Positions 1 to 12,379 of a stretch of DNA of 64,000 nucleotides are shown in pieces (position 1 is the first letter of the stretch; every line of letters begins with the position of its first letter). The notes below the pieces were generated by a model. It saw nothing but the letters and a program-made list of their open reading frames with translations, was not told where the DNA came from and ran no database searches. Position numbers and translations under genes: made by a program. Origin of the DNA: Daphnia pulex (lineage: Eukaryota; Arthropoda; Branchiopoda; Diplostraca; Daphniidae); the NCBI RefSeq assembly GCF_021134715.1, contig NC_060020.1:8866001-8930000 (forward strand). The letters run 5' to 3'.

Positions 1-209
1 AAAGAAAACACAAAATCAGTCCCTCTAGCGGCAACGCTGAGAGTTGCCCCTTCACGTTTTCGCTGATATAATGTTACTAATAAAGTATTGACTCAAATTC
101 TCCACTATAACAGTGTTATATATATGATCAGTGTGTCATTCTAATAAAAGAGCAATTCATGCAAAAGCATAAGTCATGTATAACTGAGTCGGTTCATTGG
201 CATATACAC

Positions 210-1940
210 CCAACATCCCTCGATGCAAGCGACTGGATGTTGTTTGCGGAGAGTTTCAAACTCCTACAGGAAGTTTGGTCGATGGAAGTGGACTTTTTTT
301 AGGTGGCTAGGAACCGGCAATTGCCGAAATTTTTCAGTTGGATCCCTCAGCCGAATGCGTCGGCATGAACGATCCACTCCCTAAGGTGGACCGATCTTCA
401 TGCGTACGTGTTCCCCCCATTTGTACTGATACCTCGGTGTCTGTCGAAGATCAAGAGAAAATGTACAAACCATGTTCTAATCTGTCCATTATGGCCGGCC
501 CAGACTTGGTTCCTTTTGCTCTTGGAAATGTCAGTGGATCTCCCTCGCATATTTTGGTCTCATCCTCTTCTTCTTCACTCCATCGAATTGGTGGCGCATC
601 TGCTTCTGAAATCGGCAAGTTCTTCTTGTCCTTCTGGATGTCGTCCGGCTTCACTTCGAAGAGCGAGGTTTTTTCCCTCAAGTTATCGGGTTGTCAAATG
701 TTGGTGAATCTACTTTGTTTAATGCTTTAACTTATGTTTAAAATTAGGATGTGATTTGTGAATTTGTTCTGTTAACATACTAGCATTAATTAATCCATTA
801 CTGCGGTTATTATTCCGATTACCATGCAAAGCTACATGATGCTAAGGCGTAATTTTATCGAATATTAGATCAAATAATTTTGTAAAACTATCAGCAGCAT
901 TATTACCTGCCCCACATAAAATACTATGGCAGGCGTGCCAAAGCATACCTGTTATCTTTACAAAATTCATCAATACATTTTGTTTGTCAGCAACCGTTCT
1001 TTTAGAAAAGTTGTCTCGATATTAAAAATACAGCAAATTTGTTGTACTCACATTGATTTTAAGCACCTAACCTAAGAGGTCAACCGCTAAACCATTACAT
1101 CTCTCTAATTCCTTCATGATGAGTGGTAATAGGTAGTACGTCGGAACATGAACGATCCCATGCAAAACCCTTTGACTCATATTTTGCGGTATCTTAATGA
1201 CCCATTTCAGTCCGGTTTGACTTCACAAAACATAAAGCCCTTTTTTCCATGTTGTCCATAATCCTAGATCCTTTTGATGGTTACCGAATTGGTGACGACG
1301 CATCCTCTGGTAGTACGGCTCTTAAAGAGCTGTTTAATTCCACCCCCCCCGGCCTTACTTCCAAACAATGTGGGACCCCGATGTAGTCCTCGCCTATTTT
1401 TCCTCTCTGCCGGATAATGGAGATTTGACCTGAATTGCCTATTCTCAAAAACTTGCCACTTTGATTGCCTTATCCTGCCAACTTCGTGTCTGAGACTGCA
1501 ACCATTTCTGTCACGTCAATCCATGTTTCAAATTCGGCCGCATTCTCTATTTCTCGTCCTCGAAAAACTCAGCATTTGGGCCCATTATTGTCCAGTAGCT
1601 TGTTTAGCTAACTATTGACCGTTCTGCCCCCTTGCGGCAACCAGATTCTGATGCACTATTTATTTCTTTAAAACGTCCACACGCACCGGTTGGTTTGTCC
1701 ACAATTGGTAGGTGGATAAAGCAGTGTTTGGTTTCGGATGGAGTGGATACTACTTTTGGTGCACATTCCACTAGGGATTCAGCTACTTCTAAAGCTGCTC
1801 GTGTTTGAGTTCCAATCGAACAGATTATGAAAGATGCTAGTTGGTCATCAACTTTTAATCGTTTTTACCATTGGTCTTTGCCATCAAACGATGTAGCTCA
1901 GTCTGTCCTCACACATTCAAGTCCACAGCTTTAAATTAGC
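210..1940 (+). mobile_element. Decayed DIRS-type retrotransposon (RNase H end and tyrosine recombinase)
   Basis: Conceptual translation across several frames gives the stretch that follows RNase H in DIRS elements (about 230-720, with FFSWIPQPNAS, YVFPPFVLIPRCLSKI and CPLWPAQTWF). It is followed by a tyrosine-recombinase-like region at about 1150-1934, with SLPDNG near 1415 and an ATSKAAR...EQIMKDASWSS C-terminal block at 1783-1845, ending at a TAA near 1934. Many stops and frameshifts separate these blocks, so the copy is dead. About 740-1140 does not fit and may be an insertion. The order RNase H then tyrosine recombinase is specific to DIRS-like elements, which integrate by recombinase rather than by a DDE integrase. 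I see no complete reverse transcriptase and no clear terminal repeats; the 5' part may lie outside the window. Confidence 0.75.
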
Positions 1941-2099
1941 AGTTAAGGTAGAGCGGAATATGAATATAATTAGGGATTATTCGAGGGTCACATAGCGATC
2001 TAATGAATAATCAAGATTATATGAAATATGAAGTGAGACCAAAACGGTCTCGTTTCTTCCTCCCTTGCCTCCCTTTTTCCTTCATTCATGTTTCTACCA

Positions 2100-2545
2100 G
2101 TTTTCGAACTACCGCGGTATTACTGCGGTACTGCAGTACTACCGCTGGGTTCTACCGCGGTCTTACTTTTTTTAGTACTGTAACTACCGCAGTAACGCGG
2201 CAGATACTTTCGGTTTGCGGTCCCGGTACTTTTTTCTTAAAAATCGCCATCTAACGGCAAAGTATCGAGGCTTTTAAGTGGAGTTTTTTTTTTACAGACG
2301 ATTCAATTTTCAATGTCCCTCCTGCCTAGTGTTCTCACTCGACCAAAATCGATTGAGAAATGGTCGATTGATTAAGTATATAAAAAATCCTAATCGATTT
2401 CTAATCGACTAGAATTGTTACCATCGATTATAATCGATAAATTAATTTTTCTTTGCGTTATAGGATTAAAATCGATCAAAATAAATAAAATAAAAAAGTG
2501 TTAAATTCGATTATAATCTACCCGACTAAAATCGATTAAATTGAG
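2100..2545. repeat. Clusters of short palindromic motifs (ACCGCGGT, then ATCGAT)
   Basis: About 2107-2210 repeats near-palindromic ACCGCGGT/ACTGCGGTA words. About 2338-2540 repeats AATCGATT words in both directions. No open frame of interest runs through either block. They look like degenerate short tandem or foldback sequence; function unknown. Confidence 0.5.
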
Positions 2546-2879
2546 ATAAAAATTTCTCGAATTCTTAAAATTCATTGTTTAGTAACTAATTACGAAAACT
2601 TTTTGATGCTAAAAGACATTCTTCTTAATTATGCTCAAAGTAGTCGGTTGCATAACTATCGCTAGAACTAAGTTCACAATAATATTTCACATAAAATTAG
2701 AAGAATGAGTGAGATTCGTGCACCTCTGAGTTTTTTAACAAAAAATAGCATCACTAGGCCTATCTCAATTTAGTCCAATTTCAGATGTTAAACTAAAGGA
2801 AACCATTCTCAAAAACAGATGATTTATGGCGCGATAAGACAGTACTAATGGATCTATAGCAACTTTTGTGTGTGTGTTT

Positions 2880-3260
2880 TTTGGGTTGTATGCAGCCGTA
2901 GGCAGTACGAAAATGGTGATTTTGGTGAGCGTTCTCTACTAATTTTTTTGACCAGCCGCTAGTTGGTTTTGGACAGAAAAATCGCTGTCCTAGTTTCTGT
3001 GCAGTATGCTGTGCTTGGTTGGTGATCTGGAGTACTCCCTTATTGTACTTGGTTGGTGACTTGGGTACAAGAATAGGCCTAATAGTCAAGTGGTTGTCGA
3101 TTTTTTTCCTCCTTTTTCACTCGTCGGGAAAACAAAATAAGCTTAGGAAATCAGGGGAATTTGGTAAAACTAGGGAAAAATTGGAAAAAATCGGGAAATT
3201 TAGAGAAAAATCGGGAAAAATTGGGGAAAATTGAAAAAATTGGAAAAGTAGGGGAAAAAA
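2880..3260. repeat. Interspersed repeat fragment followed by GGGAAAAATT low-complexity tract
   Basis: The segment around 2960-3020 (GGACAGAAAA..CGCTG..CTAGTTTCTGTGCAG) recurs in diverged form around 25434-25472, which marks an interspersed repeat. From about 3130 to 3260 the plus strand is an imperfect GGGAAAAATT-type purine-rich tract. Similar tracts occur near 33620-33680 and 39470-39560. Confidence 0.45.
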
Positions 3261-4093
3261 TATTCCCATTTTTCCCTTGGTCCACTTACTGAAAGAGTCG
3301 GCAACCCCTCGGCTCCACGCGCGCCTCACGAGCGGAAAGCTCACGACACGTGGTGTGTATTCTTAGATATGTCCGAGATATGTCATATCAAGAATTTTGT
3401 TGTTGTTGTTGTGTTTATTGGATATGATAAGATCTTTGAACAGTTGGACTTATAAAAAACAGAGAAAAATTCATATTTCGCAATATACCTGCTGTGGCGC
3501 ATATCGTTAACGTATAAACTGATGGGAAACGCTTTTAAGGAAAAATCAATGTTAGGGGCTCCCATACAGTTGTAGTGATTAAGATTTCCATAGCTCTCTG
3601 ATTGAACCTTTTAATGTTTCTTAATTTTACTTTTTAGCTCAGCAAACAGACCTATTGATAATTCGCGCTTGCTGCGCCATCAAAATGGGAATCATGGTTA
3701 AATTGCGTCCTAAATAATGGCTGCGTAGCGGAATGACGAATTCCCACTTAATAATAAATTAGACTAGTAAACTTGGAAAAAACATGTAATATTTAATATT
3801 TACTATTTATAAATTTTATCTATGGTCATTTTACCTGCTGTTAACATATTTACTTATGAATAAAAAATAATTTTTTTGTAACTGAAAAATTCATTAAACT
3901 TGTATTTGAATTAACACTGCTGTCAGTGAACGAGAATATGGTATATTATTTGGGATTAATGGAAAAAATATGTAATATCACATAACTCGGTGAATAACAG
4001 GCACAGTATCCCAGGACGGTTTTATACAAGCATAATAATTGCGTCACACACAGATAAGAAAAGGATAAGTGACCATTCAATTACCATTTATTT

Positions 4094-7046
4094 TTATATG
4101 CACGTTAGGTTAAAGCACTCTATTGTATTCAATGAACAACCTCCACACCTATTACATGAACAAAATAGGCCTTCTCCACAAATCCCAAGACTATTCCATT
4201 TTCCTCCACAACGATGCCCTGGCCCCTGTTCATGAAGGCGAAAAGAAATTTAAAAATTTTTATTGTACATGATATTGATTGATTACATTTTCCAAGCATA
4301 AAACCATTGTAGGCCTATCTCTTTAAAAATAATTTTTACAGTTACATAAATACATGGCAATTCAAGCTACACTTGTATAGCCTACTTGTAAGCTCTTACT
4401 AGAATTCCTTCTTTTTGCGGCTCCTTGAAGCAAAATGTATACTAACAAAGTACTATCAACTGTCAAGGTCCCGACACTCCAGAGACTTTCGTTTTAATTT
4501 GTAAGTTTCTTAATCCTTATGGCCGTTTATGGCCAAAGTTAACGAAATTGTTTACCATCTTCTACTTTTGCCGAGTGTTATTATGTAGCTACTTTGGCAC
4601 CACCACTGGGGTGTCGACCAGGATGTACAAGGGTAGCACTCGATTTCTACTATATTCCAAAAATAGATCCGTGCTGATTTGGCAAAAATAAGTAATGCCC
4701 CCACATTAAGTTTACTGCGATGAAGCACTCCGTTTTTCATGTCTCAAGGACGACACCAAAGCTCGCCAAAGCCACTTCGGTTCCACCTCTAATGACCCCA
4801 TACAAAAATTTAAACTCACCAATACGATAATGTTGATATAAGTATCTCTCGACAAAAATATGATCTAATAACAGTATAGGAGATTTGATTAAAACAAACG
4901 AATGTGCGAATAAACCAGACTGGAGATAAAACCTAAACATTCTTGTTATCCTATTAAGACATCGGAAATAGTATACCTATACCACCAGGGATCACGTGTT
5001 TATGCAAAACCGGAGGAATGGCGTATGCCGTTAGAGCGGGAATCTAATATTTTGAGTTCATTATATACAACTATAATTTTTTGGTGATTCAAGTCGCAAG
5101 CAATAAGTACATACCGTTTGAACAATTTATAGTTGATTAATTTAATCGTTTAATAGTTATTTATCGAAATTGTAATTTTGTTTTTCCAAGATGTGCTTTA
5201 TTACACTAATTAAGTTGCATCGTCAGTCCATGTTGTTTATCATCGTTTTTTATTGTGTTTAGTGTCATTCCCCATTCGCTTACAAGAGGATCCTGGAGGT
5301 CTTAAAATTGATCCGAAGAGATTTTTCTGTGGGTTTCGTAATCATTTTATTTTTGATCGTGTGACGATCTTTTCGACACAGTTGCCAGTTTTCGATCGTA
5401 GATCGTCATCAATCGTCATAATTTTGAAAGTGCCAAAACGGTCATTTTTCCTCAATGTCTTATGCTGGTGATTGCCCCCAAAAGTCATATTGATTATTTC
5501 TCAGTGTTTAGACCATATTTTGTTTAAATTATTATTATTTGAAAATGTCTAGTTAAGTTTTTTTTGCATATGGGAAAAATTCATTTTCACTTCAATCTCA
5601 CAATCTGATGCAATAACAGGTACAACTGGGAACAACTAAAATAAATTTCCAAACCCACGCTGCTCGCTGTTTGCGCAAATTGGATTCATTTTTTAGAATT
5701 TGAATCCTTTGATTATTGTTCCATTATTTAACTATTATCTTGCAGGAAATCTAATTTTCCAAATTTTGTCAAAGTAGAAGTTTTGCCTGACGTTTTGTAT
5801 TCTCTATTTCCCATTTCTTCCTCGTCCAAGTTCAAAGATGCCTGTAGCACGTATCTTCTCCTCCATTTTTTTTCACACAAGGATAGCAGCATCCAGAAAA
5901 ACAGTAGGTTTTATATAATTTGTCGAGACTTATTTGTTTAGGCCACAAATTCCATACAAAGCGTGAGTAGCAAGGAATCTGTTTATATTGATTTAGCGCC
6001 AAGCCATTTGAAAGAATTGTTAAAAATTTACAATAGATGGCACACACAACCAAAACTTGGCTTGTAAGGTAAGTTATTGGACTTATTGAGTAAGAATGGA
6101 GCAGGAATGGAGGAATGAAGACGTCGCTGGAAAACGAGCATGAATTGTGACCCTTATGACGCAACTGGATATTGTAAAATTCAAAAGATTACAGAAAACG
6201 GTTCGGTTTGCAGGAAGCATACACCGTCGCACTCTGTACCCTGGTACGGATACCTACGTCACATATAGCTCACATAGGGAAGGGCGGGGCTTTTTCGGTA
6301 CCGTGGGTGAACCAGAACAGGAATATAAGACGTTTAAAAAAATTTCAATTTCTCAAAAGTTCAATTTGTCTCAGACACATATGGAAAAAAATACCGCATA
6401 CAAATAATAATAATAATCCTATACTATAAAAGAATAAGCCTTAATAATAATAATGCTACTATTAAAATACCCAAAACATCATCATCAAGCCATTTCGGTA
6501 TAACCTATAAATTGAGATAAAACTTTGGGAATTCAAAGGGAAATAAAGTAATGCGCTAACAAATAAAACACAATATACCGAGGTAACTACTCGAGTTACC
6601 ATCTCCACACTTTTGGTTATCACTTAACTAATAATAAATTTTTTAAAAAAAAAGCTAAACGGAACCATTTTGATTCAATAAATATATAAAATACGCAAAT
6701 ATAACCTATAATACTCTAGATTTGTAAGACAATGGGAAAAAAATTCGAAAGTATTACATACTTTTGCGCAAATATCCCGGCCACAGTAATCTTTCACTAT
6801 TCCATAAACACAGTTCTGAGGAGTGGGACAATCGGCATTGAAGTTACAAGCTGTGCAACGAGGAGCACTGTTGACACTAAATATGCAAATAATAAGACAA
6901 ATTAAAAATAAATTAGCTAAAGACTAAGATAGGTTATACTTGTGCATTATACAATAAAATTCCTACCGACTAAAACAAACACTGATAAATGCAAGGATGA
7001 GCAAATGCAATCCGGCGTTTTTAAACGGGCGAGAATTTTTCTGCAT
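4094..7046 (-). CDS. Neuroparsin (secreted Cys-rich neurohormone), 3 exons
   Basis: Coding exons on the minus strand are 7046-6967, 6876-6762 and 4225-4094, joined at canonical GT-AG sites with phases 2 and 0. The product is 108 aa. Residues 1-26 form a signal peptide (short basic start, then GLHLLILAFISVCF). The mature part has six Cys in exon 2, ending CGRDICAK, and eight in exon 3, which opens GPGHRCGGKW and contains GICGEGLFCSCNRCGGC. The joined CGRxxCAKGPGxxCGG run is the family signature of neuroparsins, the group that includes locust neuroparsin and mosquito ovary ecdysteroidogenic hormone, with IGFBP-like cysteine pairing. These are brain hormones acting on reproduction and metabolism. 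Most members have 12 Cys; I count 14. The second intron is 2.5 kb and shows no other gene. An AATAAA lies directly after the stop (4087-4092). Confidence 0.9.
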
Positions 7047-7546
7047 CGTAAAGTAACAAACGTCTATACTGACGCAAAAACTGAAGGGCAGCCTTGTTTC
7101 ATGTGAAACGAAATGCCTTAGCATATGACTTGAATCCAGCTTGAAGGCTGATAGAAGAATGAGGCAAGTGATTGCTCTGGCGCTTGCGTTTTTAAATCAA
7201 ACTGGTGTGACTATGAAGTAACAGACTCAATGTCATGTCGTTGCTAACCAGGCTTTGCTTATAATTTGCCTTTTATGATAGAAGTGGCGATGATCTATGG
7301 GTCGGGCCACAGGCACGTGGTCTACGCGTGCCAAAATGGGCAAATTAATGTTTAACGGATGTGTGAAATACCCACTATCCCATGTTTAGAATTGATTGTT
7401 TTTCTTTATCTTATTCAAACGTCTTCTTCACTGCGATTAAAGTTCATTCGCAAAAAAGTAGTTCGTTTTAGCTGTTTTTAATGGTACGTGTCAACGGTCA
7501 TAATTTATAATATTGCATAGTCTTCATTTAAAAATTTCAAGCTACC

Positions 7547-8098
7547 ATGTTGCGTTCGCAATCACTGGGTCAGATTTTGTACAGTATATATAAACTGCCT
7601 GTTGGGTTTTACCAAGGGTTTTACATTCCACACCAACATATTAGACCTTCAGCGAAACCTTTGCTCGGGATCAACACAATTATCAATCCGCAGGCTCATG
7701 TTGCGCTTAATGACTTCAAACACAAAAACGATTCTTTATCTGTAGTTTGTGAACTATGGACTCGTTTGGACTTTCTTGAAATCTGAAGGCTGCTAGATAC
7801 CAAATAGTAGAATGCACTTTACCAAAGTCGTTGGTGAGAATTTTTGTTTAGATAGTTCTTATTAAAATCTTAGGAGTATATACCGAAAGTGCAGACAGTG
7901 AGTAAGATAAAGGGTGTGAAGCCGCGACCTCGGATATCATTAAAGAAAGAAGCGTCCATCCGAATGGCGAATACAAGGCTGGTCCCTCGAATAAAACGGC
8001 TCCCTTTTTTTTATAATCATTCTAAGCCTAAGCGTAAAGATTATTGCGGAATTTATTTTTTTAGCTTTGAATCAATCGAACTGAACGAGAAATTTTAA
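7547..8098 (+). CDS. Possible small gene of unknown function (two tentative exons)
   Basis: An ATG at 7547 opens 65 codons to a possible donor at 7742. A possible acceptor (AATCTTAG, ending about 7873) opens a basic, Lys/Arg-rich stretch (GVKPRPRISLKKEAS) that ends at a TAA at 8096-8098. The phases agree (0/0). A further open stretch at about 8487-8687 on the same strand could be another exon. I recognise no family. Alternative donors exist (for example GTGAGTAAG at about 7898), so the structure is unsettled. It lies between neuroparsin (divergent) and mL40 (convergent), where a small gene would fit, but chance open frames are also likely. Confidence 0.2.
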
Positions 8099-8821
8099 AC
8101 TATTACTTACTGAGCTAATAAGTGAAGTCGTGAGCACGTCAACCGGTCGAGGCGAATGGTTGAAAATGCAAAATGCGTAGAAATTTTGATATAAAGAAAA
8201 TACATCAGTTCTTAGGTCAAAGAAGTCTGTAAATATACAAGAAATATTGCCTAGCGACAGTTTTGCCATGAGTTTAGTCATGCTCAGCTCAGAAGTTGAC
8301 ATATATTCTTGCGATTTCGATAAAGACTTTTCTCAAGCAGTAACTGCTGTGGTCACAGCGAAGCGGTATCAAATAACCAATTAAAGTGTGTTGTCTTTTT
8401 CTTTATCTTGATGAAATAAAACGAGTTTATTTATGAATAAATTTCAAATACCGCACTGATCCCAATATTTGCTCTTTACTTATTTAGGTGTGACCAGTCA
8501 GAATATCTGCCAATTTCACAACATTAAAGTTCCAGAACTTTTGGTTCCATCGGCTAACATTAAAACGGCTAAAGTAGACACAGAGCTCAAGTTTCAGTTT
8601 AAGGAAAATAAGTACAGCGTTGACTACTTGTTTTCCTATTTGTATTTCAAAGCTTTCTTTATCAAATGGAAAATTACAGTTTTTTAAAGCTACTGCGCTT
8701 GATTTAGCGTATTCATTCGATGCCACCTTACTTTATAACTTATGAACTCAATAACGAAATCTATTTTTTTATTGAATAGCATTTAAAAGTCTCATAACTG
8801 ATTCAATATTCCAAAACTGTA

Positions 8822-9678
8822 TTATTTCCACTTTGGTGTCTCATCAATATACTCTCCATCTACTTCATAGTTATTGAGTGGAGGGGTACTGCTAGGTCCA
8901 ACTGCAGTAAAGGGCAGTAATGTGCTATCCGTCTGAATGTAAGAGAAACATTTTATAAATACAAATCACCATACATGACATGATATGTCTCACCTGTATT
9001 GCACCAATGTACAGATTTTCAGATATCTCTCTTAATTGCTCCAAGGCTCGAGATTGTGATGTCCCAATACGATCCACCATTTTCATTTCTTGAAGGTGCT
9101 GTTGATATTTATAGGTACACCAAGCTTTCAAAATGTTTTGTCTCTGCCTCAATAATGGTTCTGGAACTGTTTCTGCCCGCTCTCTTGTCCTAGTTTAATT
9201 TATGTATTGATTGGAAAGGCTTATAATAAGATCTCTGTTACCAATGAGGCACAGTTACCATTTTTCTTTTTGAAGACTGATGGATAAATCAATTTCTTCT
9301 ATTGGTTTTAATTGCTTGACATTTTTCTCAAGTTTCTTGATTGACTTTTCAATCCTCTTCTTTTTCCGTTCTTCCCTAGCTTTGAGAATTTGGGGGTCCA
9401 TTTTTTTCTTTTTTTTCATGGGCTCTGCTCTGAAAATTAAAACTTTAAACTCATCAAATGGAAACAATTAAATATCTTGAGATTGCTATTATCGTCCTCG
9501 ATTACAATAATGGTGTAGAAACTTGTAGAAATGTAGGGAAGTAGATGTTTGTACAAATCATTCTGGATGACAACACCAGGCTTTCCCTAATTCTGTAATT
9601 TGAAAATGAATTGTTAAAAAAGATTAAAAATAAAATTGAATTAAAATGTGGTGAAGTAAACCTTAATATCTTATTCAT
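8822..9678 (-). CDS. mRpL40: Mitochondrial large-subunit ribosomal protein mL40
   Basis: Five coding exons on the minus strand: 9678-9662, 9592-9506, 9429-9259, 9189-8994 and 8932-8822. All phases agree and the product is 193 aa (human MRPL40 is 206). The first ~35 residues are hydrophobic with Arg/Lys, as in a mitochondrial targeting sequence. Then comes the family hallmark AEPMKKKKKMDP, a Lys/Arg-rich helix with RIEKSIKKLEKN and LKPIEEID, a second helix containing AWCTYKYQQHLQEMKMVDR and SQSRALEQLREIS, and a C-terminal LLPF...PPLNNYEVDGEYIDETPKW. The protein belongs to the mitoribosome large subunit. The first two small exons rest on splice phase and presequence character; the other three are firm. 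A TTTATT at about 8767 is a reverse-strand AATAAA candidate. Confidence 0.92.
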
Positions 9679-9729
9679 ATTGTTTCTGAAATCGGAGTTA
9701 ACACTTATTAAACTTAAATGGTACTTCTA

Positions 9730-9860
9730 GAACTTAGAAGTCGAAGCAACGAGCAACGACAAACGAGCGAGCAGGCGACAAAAAGAAAAACGAAGGGATG
9801 TTCCTAAAACGCGAGAACGAAACGCGGAGCGTGAAACCCTAAAACGCGGAGCAGTAAGGT
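9730..9860. promoter_or_regulatory. CpG-rich segment upstream of mL40
   Basis: This short stretch is visibly richer in CG than its AT-rich surroundings. It repeats CGAGC/CGAAC words and a TAAAACGCG..GAGC motif twice (about 9806 and 9840). It lies just upstream of the mL40 start codon (9678, minus strand), so a promoter or 5' leader is the simplest reading. No TATA box was identified. Confidence 0.35.
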
Positions 9861-10440
9861 ATCATTTTTGGTTATAAGAGAACCCTTGAACGTACTACAC
9901 TGCGAAAACGAACGCGAAACACAAAAACGGATAACAAATTCCATGAATTGCTTAAGCAAAGATAGACTTTATCATTTCACAGAAGAGAAGTGCAACATCA
10001 CTCGACATTATCACCGGCACATGCATAGTCATTATCTTAAGCGTCGGACTAAATTAAAATGGTCCATGCGTGCCAGTCACGCTTCTCTCTCGGGAATTCG
10101 GCATCGATTCACAACCGAGCATAAAATAGACAAATCGAGATGATGGTAACACCTTGGGTAACACCTATTTTATACCGTGGTTAACAAGCAGATCGCATTG
10201 GTCGAAAAACTTTTTGTGAAGCCCGTTTCTGAAAAGGGATCCGGGAAGGGCGGACTAGAAAAATCCTAAATTCGCCTATCTTATGCAGAATTGCAAGCAA
10301 TTCTGATTCTGAAAAAAAAATGAATTTAAATCTCTTCTAGTTTCGGAGATATTCGCGATATAAAACGGGAAAAATCAAGAAAATCGAAAGTCTCCTATCG
10401 TTCACTCTATCAGATTCAATTTTTTTTTTTTAAATTTTAT
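9861..10440. other. No gene recognised
   Basis: A 91-codon open frame (9868-10143, plus) is rich in Arg, His and Lys and matches no family I know. Nothing else stands out. Confidence 0.3.
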
Positions 10441-10499
10441 CATTAATTACTGGGTGAGCAATGCTCACTGAGCATGACGGGATCGAATATGACGGTTGC

Positions 10500-11735
10500 C
10501 ACCCGTTTCGGCACTTTTTTCGGCACTTTGAATTTTGTCCGTTTCGGCACCAATTTTTTCTGTTTCGGCACTGCGATTGTATTTTTCGGCACCGCCACCA
10601 GAGGTGGTCCTAAGTATTGGTATTTCGATGTATAGCCACTTTTGTCCGTTTCGGCACTATTATTGTCTGTTTCGGCACCGCCCCCAAAATTCATAAAAAA
10701 TAAATTCCACTAGGTGTCGTGTATATTGTGCAAAGCCTTCTTCTTTTACGGCCACAGAGCTGTGATTCACCCTGGGAGTCAATTTTGTTCGATCCACCCA
10801 CCGACCCTCAGCTGCCTGTGGCAGTTATACCTCACCTATGCCACATGCGTTGCCATTTTACGAAAGTATGATTTTCAATTCCTGTTTTCCGCAAAATCTT
10901 CCCATTGTTTCCACCACGATTCATAGTGAGTAAGCAATTGGCAGCCTAGTGGGTACAGCGGTGGATTCTCATAAAAGAAGTATTAGGTTCTATTCTGTGC
11001 AGGTCATTATCCACTTTTAATCATTTTTCCTTGTTTTTTTCTATATTTTTAAAACGAAATAGATGGAATGCCTAGATTCTGTAAAAAATGCGAGTTTTTT
11101 CTCATTTTTTTAACAAAATCTGAATTTGTTTTCTTTGGCAAGGACTTAGAAAGATTATTTATTAGATTATTTATTCATAAAGTTTATTTGGTCATTATCA
11201 TTAGGGATGACGATATATCGTCAATTTCAGATTTCAGATTCTCGTACTTCTTTAGAATTGAACTGAGTTCTTGGCGTGTAAGCATAGTATTCAGCTTGAG
11301 TGCGGGACATCCGGGTTTGAATCTCTTATGTAATACAATTTATTAGAGGAAATTCATTTTATAACTAAGATGCATATTTTATAACTAACCATGCAAAAAC
11401 GCATTCCCAAACTTTTCTGGAGGAGTTGATGATGAGGTTAGTGGTGATTCTGGGCGGGTTGTGCGAGCTAGGCAGAGGTAGACGTGGTGGATTTGATGGA
11501 GGAAATGAAAATCCCCCTAGATGACTTGAAAAATAATTTTTTGTTTTTGTGCCGAAACGGACACAGTTGCTGCCGAAAAAGACATAATTTGTGCCTAAAC
11601 GGAGAATATTAGTGCCGAAACGGAAAGATTTTTTATGAACGAGGAGATTTTAAATACAAGGGGGGGACCAAGCGTTTTATATGGGTGCCGAAAACGCCAA
11701 AATCGAAAGTGCCGAAAAAAGTGCCGAAACGGGTG
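10500..11735. mobile_element. Foldback-like element bounded by arrays of GTGCCGAAACGG in opposite orientation
   Basis: About 10500-10685 holds roughly seven copies of (C)CGTTTCGGCAC. About 11550-11735 holds a similar number of the reverse complement, GTGCCGAAACGG, some imperfect. The arrays face each other about 1 kb apart. Short multi-copy repeats in inverted arrays are seen at the ends of foldback and some hAT-like transposons, where they act as transposase sites. I see no transposase gene between them. The 83-codon and 105-codon open frames here simply translate the arrays. Confidence 0.5.
10944..11012 (+). mobile_element. tRNA-derived SINE head (degenerate)
   Basis: The sequence has the layout of a tRNA with pol III promoter boxes. 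An A-box-like TGGCAGCCTAGTGGG lies near 10950, followed by an acceptor-like TGGATTCTCATAA and a B-box-like AGGTTCTATTC near 10985. The boxes diverge from a functional tRNA, and AT-rich sequence follows, as in SINEs. Confidence 0.4.
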
Positions 11736-11740
11736 GACAC

Positions 11741-12375
11741 CAATATGACGAGCAGATTACCCGTGGAGGAAGAATCTGCCCGACATCATACTCCGTTTTT
11801 GTGAACAGAAATGAAATCCGATTCGAAATCGTTAAAAATCGTTCCATTAACATATTTTCAAAACTTTGGGGAAAGGGTAAGGATGAAAACGTCAAAAGAG
11901 CTCGGCGCCCAAAATTTTATTTGGCTTTAGTTAAACGTTTTCAATCAAAAATGGATAAGATAGAAAAGCAAGCTTATCAGCTCGCCGCGAAGGGATAGTC
12001 GTAAGCCAGTTGAAAACTGTCTTAAATGACAAATTCAGGGCCTATTGTTAAGTCGAACATATTCACAATTCACACTTTTCTTTACAGACTTTTTGGTCTT
12101 TAAACGGGATTTTTCTGTCCCAGTTCAATTTCCTTGCAAGTTATTTTCGTTTAGTTTGCTTAACTCATATTTTCCTATTTTTACACATAAAGTTCAGTGA
12201 TTGAAATTTAAAAATAACCACTCTTTAGTTGAATTACGAGCCCGAAGGGCGAAGCTAATAATCGCATACTCAGAAAAAAAAGCCATGTCACTTTGTATGT
12301 GTGTATGTAACGCTCCATAGCTCGGTCGTTTTACAACAGATTTCAGACTTTTTGGTCTTGAAAATTAAACAAAAA
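11741..12375. other. No gene recognised
   Basis: AT-rich sequence. The phrase CAGACTTTTTGGTCTT occurs twice (about 12087 and 12345), hinting at another dispersed repeat. No coding signal. Confidence 0.3.
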
Positions 12376-12379
12376 ATAT

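Noticed and set aside
451-730. Overlapping frames of 76-130 codons on both strands
   Set aside because: They are pieces of the DIRS relic read in different frames, not separate genes.
5832-6164. 110-codon minus frame with a Cys-rich end (CFSGCCYPC)
   Set aside because: Lies in the neuroparsin intron. It does not contain the GPGxxCGG core, and the true third exon was found at 4225-4094.
8484-8726. 80-codon minus frame downstream of mL40
   Set aside because: Follows the mL40 stop and 3' flank, with no family resemblance or splice logic.
10443-10694. 83-codon minus frame rich in VPK
   Set aside because: It is the translation of the GTGCCGAAACGG repeat array.
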